DNA of 9,226 nucleotides from Candidatus Aminicenantes bacterium UBA647 (GTDB lineage: Bacteria; Acidobacteriota; Aminicenantia; UBA2199), in the NCBI GenBank assembly GCA_002299555.1, contig DBOL01000098.1, positions 1-9,226 of the forward strand, given 5' to 3'. Every line of letters begins with the position of its first letter. Within the stretch, counting starts at the first letter, position 1. This document shows, piece after piece, positions 6,195 to 9,226 of the stretch. The notes beneath the pieces are model-generated. The model saw only the letters and a list, made by a program, of their open reading frames with translations. It did not search any database and was not told where the DNA came from. A program made the position numbers and the translations under genes.

Positions 6195-6872
6195 TTATGC
6201 TTTGATAATTCCAAATTTAGCATGTTTTTTCCCTTTTTCAATTGCCCAAATCACATTTTCATAATCAAAATGCCAGTATTCTTTAGGATCAACTACAAAA
6301 TTTTCTTTTTCAAAAAGACTTATAAGTAATTTTCTGTTCTTTCTTACTTGATCTGTAATATCAGGATGAAACGGATAGCATGTTTTATTAAGTTCTAAAT
6401 GAAGACCATTATTATTTCCAAAGTCCATTACGCAATCTTTTTTCAAATCATATATTAAAGCATCTACAGCCCCACCGGTTGAATGCATTGATTTCTTTTC
6501 TGATGCAATGAAAAAGGAAACGCATTTATTGATTTCTTTTTCTGATTTATCAGGATGATCTTTCTTTATTATTTTAAATCTTCTGTCACGTAAAAGTTTT
6601 TGATGTGCGAACGATCTCCATACCGAACGAATAATTAATACTTTATCTTCCTTGTCTAAAATTTTGCTTATCCGTCCTATTTTTTCAAAAACTCCTTCTC
6701 TGACCTTGTATTGATAATCTTTTTTAATAGATGGTTCAAATATTAAATTAAATCCTGATTCTTTTAAACTAATCAAAGGAGAATTATCATCTTTAATGAT
6801 AATAGTTGGGACAAGTTGCTTTTGGAAACGATCTAATCGTTCAACTAATTCGCAATATTCTTTAGCTGTCAT
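6195..6872 (-). CDS. VanX/DdpX-like D-Ala-D-Ala dipeptidase (peptidase M15D)
   Basis: A 225-residue zinc peptidase predicted to split D-alanyl-D-alanine into two D-alanines. Signature motifs: SMHSTGGAVD (His130 and Asp137 as zinc ligands) and KEYWHFDYENVIWA (Glu198 catalytic, His201 third ligand). Arg82 or Arg86 of IRSVWRSFAHQ is the likely equivalent of the conserved YRP-type arginine. There is no signal peptide, so it should act in the cytoplasm. It is slightly longer than VanX (about 200). It is the second gene of an operon: the racemase stop is three bases upstream and no Shine-Dalgarno is present before the ATG, so translation probably depends on coupling. No VanH or VanA/B-type ligase gene is in the window, so recycling or catabolism of peptidoglycan D-Ala is more likely than glycopeptide resistance. 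Cleavage of another dipeptide is possible. Confidence 0.9.
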   Translation of the reverse strand: MTAKEYCELVERLDRFQKQLVPTIIIKDDNSPLISLKESGFNLIFEPSIKKDYQYKVREGVFEKIGRISKILDKEDKVLIIRSVWRSFAHQKLLRDRRFKIIKKDHPDKSEKEINKCVSFFIASEKKSMHSTGGAVDALIYDLKKDCVMDFGNNNGLHLELNKTCYPFHPDITDQVRKNRKLLISLFEKENFVVDPKEYWHFDYENVIWAIEKGKKHAKFGIIKA

Positions 6873-6875
6873 AAA

Positions 6876-7931
6876 TTATTTATATTCATTAATTATATAT
6901 GGTGAAGTCATGGTTGATAGCAAAGCTCCATAATCGAGATTGAACTCAACAGTATCTCCCACTTTTAAGTCGGTTTGTTTGGCATTAATAATAATATGGT
7001 CACTGCTTGCTCCGAGAATATTAATATCCAATATAGGAGTTAAACCGAAAACCAAAACATCTTGCACACCAACTCCCAGTAAAACTCTTCTTATTTTACC
7101 AATATCACGAAACTTTGGAGTATTTTCAAATGCATCCTGATGAATATCTCCATAAGGCAAGGAGGGCTTTATTTTTGATTCAATAACCTCTGTAACTAAC
7201 TTAAACGCATTAGTAAATAACTTTGGAATAGGTTTTCTGTTAAGAGCTTCACAGCCCAAAAATATGGATTCCCCAAGTCGTAAATTATTGATTTTTCCAA
7301 CATCTTTTGTAGTCATAAACCAATTATAATTGGCTGAATTTCCACCGGAAATAAACTTTAATTTCAATTTGAACTTATCCTCAATATTTTTGGCAATTGA
7401 TGACAAATGCTTCATTTTTTTATAATCAGGTTTAATTCCTCCAAAACAAGCTAAATTTGTTCCGATACCTACAAGTTTAATTCCTTTTAACATTATTACT
7501 TTATTAACGGTGTCTTCTAAATCCGAAGGCATAATACCCTCCCTTAAATCACCCAACTCTACCATTAATATAATTTTATGTAATGTATTTTGTTTCTCTG
7601 CAAATTTTGAAAGTTCTTTAATTACCGCGAGTTCCGAATTAAGACTAATGTCGGCATATTTAACTACATCTTTGGCTTGACTTTGAATGGTTCTTAATAA
7701 AAGGAATTGTGCTTTTATGTTTGCATCACGCATCTTCATAATATTAGTGATTCTTGAGTCAGCAAGGATATTTATTCCGCTTTTTACTAAAACTTTTGCA
7801 ATATTAGTATCTCCGCAAACTACTTTTGTAACACCTGTCACATCAATACATTTTGAAGCATACAGTTCTTTTAATCTTTTTGCATTATGGGCAATTTTTT
7901 CAAGATCTATCTCTATTCTTGGCGTATTCAT
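6876..7931 (-). CDS. Alanine/ornithine racemase-family PLP enzyme
   Basis: A fold-type III PLP-dependent racemase, closest by motif to the ornithine/alanine racemase group (Clostridium Orr type). With the ATG at 7931 it has 351 residues, the usual length. It opens with PRIEIDLEKIAHNA; Lys36 in GVTKVVCGD is the PLP lysine. Later motifs include ILADSRI, MVELGDLREGI, GIGTNLACFGG, ISGGNSANY, LRLGESIFLGCE, LGASSDHIII and MTSPYI. A GTG at 7958 would add nine residues, but these lie in repeat DNA and no family member is expected to have them. Neither start has a Shine-Dalgarno. It is first in an operon with the dipeptidase. A coherent role is racemising D-Ala released by the partner into L-Ala, but ornithine or another amino acid cannot be excluded. 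Confidence 0.9.
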   Translation of the reverse strand: MNTPRIEIDLEKIAHNAKRLKELYASKCIDVTGVTKVVCGDTNIAKVLVKSGINILADSRITNIMKMRDANIKAQFLLLRTIQSQAKDVVKYADISLNSELAVIKELSKFAEKQNTLHKIILMVELGDLREGIMPSDLEDTVNKVIMLKGIKLVGIGTNLACFGGIKPDYKKMKHLSSIAKNIEDKFKLKLKFISGGNSANYNWFMTTKDVGKINNLRLGESIFLGCEALNRKPIPKLFTNAFKLVTEVIESKIKPSLPYGDIHQDAFENTPKFRDIGKIRRVLLGVGVQDVLVFGLTPILDINILGASSDHIIINAKQTDLKVGDTVEFNLDYGALLSTMTSPYIINEYK

Positions 7932-7943
7932 ATAAATTGTACT

Positions 7944-8028
7944 TAAGCGATTAATCACTTTAATCTGAATAATACAGATAAGAAATTACTTTTTCAAGTG
8001 AGCTTTGTGAACACTCAATGGAAGCAGG
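7944..8028 (-). repeat. R2b, 85-bp promoter-bearing dispersed repeat
   Basis: Second copy of the repeat at 3721-3805, same orientation, ungapped, about 82% identical by eye. Its left edge is 12 bp from the racemase ATG, so the operon's promoter and most of its leader lie within repeat DNA. Confidence 0.85.
7969..7997 (-). promoter_or_regulatory. Sigma70-like promoter of the racemase-dipeptidase operon, inside R2b
   Basis: On the minus strand, TTGAAA (7992-7997), a 17-nt spacer and TATTAT (7969-7974). Transcription would begin around 7962, about 30 nt before the racemase ATG. Both hexamers and the spacing are identical in R2a despite about 18% divergence overall. Confidence 0.65.
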
Positions 8029-8072
8029 TTAAAAACATCTTCTGAAGTTTTAGTATATGGATATTTTTTCTT

Positions 8073-8201
8073 TTAAAGAAAATGATCGAATCTACCCACT
8101 CTTCTTTTCCAGTTCAATAATATTCGGTTCTGTGTCAGGGACATTGAATCCATTAACCAGGATTCGGGGATAAGATCATGGCTCTTTTCATAAAGATTCA
8201 T
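8073..8201 (-). pseudogene. 42-codon remnant of an unidentified gene
   Basis: A short minus-strand frame reading ESWLMDSMSLTQNRILL, then NWKRRVGRFDHFL, with protein-like composition (two Trp; an amphipathic pattern). The frame stays open upstream of the ATG to about the SnoaL gene start, without a Shine-Dalgarno. I do not recognise the family. It is probably the C-terminal end of a lost gene, as other remnants nearby are; chance is possible. Confidence 0.3.
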
Positions 8202-8208
8202 AATTTTG

Positions 8209-8236
8209 TTGAAAAATTCACAAATTGAACAATAAT
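8209..8236 (+). promoter_or_regulatory. Candidate sigma70 promoter for the SnoaL-like gene
   Basis: TTGAAA (8209-8214), a 16-nt spacer and AATAAT (8231-8236), about 50 nt upstream of the ATG at 8286. The region is very AT-rich, so chance matches are likely. Confidence 0.35.
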
Positions 8237-8285
8237 TAAAGTGAAATTCAATTGTTGATTGATAAATTTTAATTGGGGGGTTAAA

Positions 8286-8774
8286 ATGAGGGAATTAAAA
8301 ATTAGCTTTATATTTTTATTTTTAATACTTTTTATTTTTTTTAATTGTTCTGGTCAGGAAGAATCACAGTTACCAGAGACTGATATTGCTGCAATCAATA
8401 AGATCTACAAGCAGGCTAATCATGCCTGTAGTACTGGAGATGCAGAGCTTTATTTATCTTTATTCACCAAAGATGCAATAGTAATGGCGCAAAATGCCCC
8501 TGCAATAATCGGGAAAGAGGCTTTACGTCCTGTTATTATTGGTTTGTTCAGTATGTTCGATTTAAAACTACCCTATACTATAAACAAAATTGAAGCGATT
8601 AAAGACAATGCAATTGTTCGTACAAGCTTTCAATATTCGATGACACCAAAAGAGAATGGAACAACAAATTTAAGAAAAGGCAAACAACTGGACATCATTA
8701 AACGGCAATCAGATGGTTCCTGGAAGATTTACATTCAGTGCTGGAATTTCGACTCACCTCAGATTACTGAATAA
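8286..8774 (+). CDS. SnoaL/DUF4440-like (SgcJ/EcaC-type) lipoprotein
   Basis: A 162-residue protein with an N-terminal lipoprotein-like signal (REL-K, hydrophobic 6-19) and Cys21 in FFNCSG, a loose lipobox. The mature part is one cone-shaped alpha+beta barrel of the NTF2/SnoaL superfamily: helical AAINKIYKQANHACSTGDAELYLSLFTKDAIVM (33-67, in two pieces either side of STGD), GKEALRPV, then strands ending GKQLDIIKRQSDGSWKIYIQCWN (133-154). The closest group by pattern is DUF4440/SgcJ-EcaC, whose members often have unknown ligands. No catalytic residue can be named. The ATG at 8286 is preferred to the TTG at 8259 because of GGGGGG at 8275-8280 and because the signal then begins correctly. It is monocistronic, with transposase sequence following on the opposite strand. 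Confidence 0.85.
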   Translation: MRELKISFIFLFLILFIFFNCSGQEESQLPETDIAAINKIYKQANHACSTGDAELYLSLFTKDAIVMAQNAPAIIGKEALRPVIIGLFSMFDLKLPYTINKIEAIKDNAIVRTSFQYSMTPKENGTTNLRKGKQLDIIKRQSDGSWKIYIQCWNFDSPQITE

Positions 8775-8898
8775 AATTTACATTAAAACAAAACTAATCT
8801 TAATACAGAGAATATTATGGTTGCAGAGATGAGAAGACTTACAGCTAAATGCGAAGTAAAGACTTGATCCCTTCTTTTGAACCATTGAATGATTTTAT

Positions 8899-8925
8899 GT
8901 AGGGGCGAAAGGCATTTCGCCCTAC
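8899..8925. repeat. Palindrome D, REP-like element
   Basis: GTAGGGGCGAAA (8899-8910) pairs with TTTCGCCCTAC (8915-8925), one base shorter on the right arm, around a 4-nt loop. It overlaps the 3' end of the RAYT frame and supplies its TAG stop (8922-8924). Confidence 0.8.
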
Positions 8926-9226
8926 CCTTTGACGAAATAATCATCCTCTTCCCAATTTTCGGGATTGTCCTGAATGTAATGCCGGTATGCATTTAATTCA
9001 TGTTTATTCCGGATTATGTGTTCATAATAATTTCTTTGCCATAATTTCTTCCCGGGTGTTTCCTGCATGGAATTAATTTCCTTTGTTGAAACATATTTAA
9101 AATACGCAATTATTTTTGATAATGTTAATTGTTTTTGTAGGGGCGGGGTTCCCCCGCCCTTATTATTTATCTGATCTATTATTATTTCATTTGTTGTTAT
9201 ATCAGGGTTGGGCAACCCAACCCCTA
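8922..9226 (-). CDS. REP-associated tyrosine transposase (RAYT), C-terminal part, leaves window
   Basis: The frame is open to the right edge of the window, so only about 101 C-terminal codons are seen. The region TLSKIIAYFKYVSTKEIN, then PGKKLWQRNYYEHIIRN and ELNAYRHYIQDNPENWEEDDYF is the typical RAYT C-terminus; the Tyr of HYIQDNP is the candidate nucleophile that cuts REP DNA. The preceding 40 residues (GVGLPNPDITTNE, then INNKGGGTPPLQKQL) are low-complexity linker encoded by palindromes F and E, read in frame. The HUH motif should lie beyond position 9226. With no internal stop in the visible part, this could be the only potentially active RAYT here, but its N-terminal half is unseen. The stop TAG lies in palindrome D. 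Confidence 0.8.
   Translation of the reverse strand, partial: GVGLPNPDITTNEIIIDQINNKGGGTPPLQKQLTLSKIIAYFKYVSTKEINSMQETPGKKLWQRNYYEHIIRNKHELNAYRHYIQDNPENWEEDDYFVKG
9137..9159. repeat. Palindrome E, REP-like element inside RAYT frame
   Basis: GTAG then GGGCGGGG (9141-9148) pairs with CCCCCGCCC (9151-9159) around TT. It lies inside the open RAYT reading frame and is translated on the minus strand as part of KGGGTPPLQ. Confidence 0.8.
9205..9226. repeat. Palindrome F, REP-like element at window edge
   Basis: GGGTTGGG (9205-9212), loop CAA, CCCAACCC (9216-9223), then CTA at the window end (probably CCCCTAC, cut by the edge). It is read in the RAYT frame as GVGLPNP. Confidence 0.75.

Noticed and set aside
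6195..7931. Vancomycin-resistance cluster
   Set aside because: Only a dipeptidase and a racemase are present, with no D-Ala-D-Lac/D-Ser ligase, VanH or VanRS pair. A resistance role is not supported by the sequence.
7932..7958. GTG start at 7958 extending the racemase by nine residues
   Set aside because: The extension is encoded mainly by repeat R2b and lies immediately after the predicted -10. Family proteins begin at the PRIEIDLEKI region, so the ATG at 7931 is preferred.
8783..8992. 69-codon minus-strand open frame after the SnoaL gene
   Set aside because: It overlaps the RAYT end and palindrome D in another frame and has no recognisable domain or start signal.
4197..9226. CRISPR array
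   Set aside because: Repeated hairpins are irregularly spaced, differ in sequence inside the stem, and have no uniform spacers. No cas gene is seen.

Overview
The window looks like accessory or repeat-rich chromosome from an AT-rich, Gram-negative-type bacterium. Several products carry Sec signals (an S46 peptidase, a DUF4198 protein, a secreted helical protein, a SnoaL-like lipoprotein), which suggests a periplasm. S46 peptidases, EFR1-type flavodoxin/ferredoxin genes and abundant REP-associated tyrosine transposase (RAYT) debris are typical of anaerobic environmental lineages. No rRNA, complete tRNA or other marker gene is present, so I do not name a taxon.

Layout. (1) Positions 1-4103: two minus-strand genes, a DUF4198 protein and a 716-residue S46 dipeptidyl-peptidase with an Arg at the P1-specificity position (DPP11-like). 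They lie between two direct copies of a 114-bp repeat differing at only 2 positions. The left end of the repeat resembles the 3' half of a tRNA-Lys(CTT). (2) 4104-4637: GTAGGGG/CCCCTAC palindromes and the C-terminal remnant of a RAYT. (3) 4638-5880: a secreted, Lys-rich helical protein of unknown function, then a decayed EFR1-type gene. (4) 5881-7931: another palindrome, an N-terminal RAYT remnant that stops where the HUH motif should begin, then a tight two-gene minus-strand operon of an alanine/ornithine-family PLP racemase and a VanX-like D-Ala-D-Ala dipeptidase. (5) 7944-8285: a second copy of an 85-bp repeat (R2), a 42-codon remnant and a promoter. (6) 8286-9226: a SnoaL/DUF4440 lipoprotein, then the C-terminal part of a RAYT whose frame reads through two palindromes and leaves the window.

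Connections. Both R2 copies contain the same minus-strand sigma70-like promoter (TTGAAA-17-TATTAT). One lies just upstream of the racemase-dipeptidase operon, the other about 270 nt upstream of the S46 gene, so R2 looks like a dispersed promoter-carrying repeat. The racemase and dipeptidase starts lack a Shine-Dalgarno sequence, whereas the DUF4198, S46, helical-protein and SnoaL genes have clear G-rich sites, which hints at a different origin for the operon. The three RAYT-derived frames all end in a TAG contained in a GTAGGG-type palindrome. The genes themselves belong to known families; the most unusual features are the repeats and how they relate to coding sequence.
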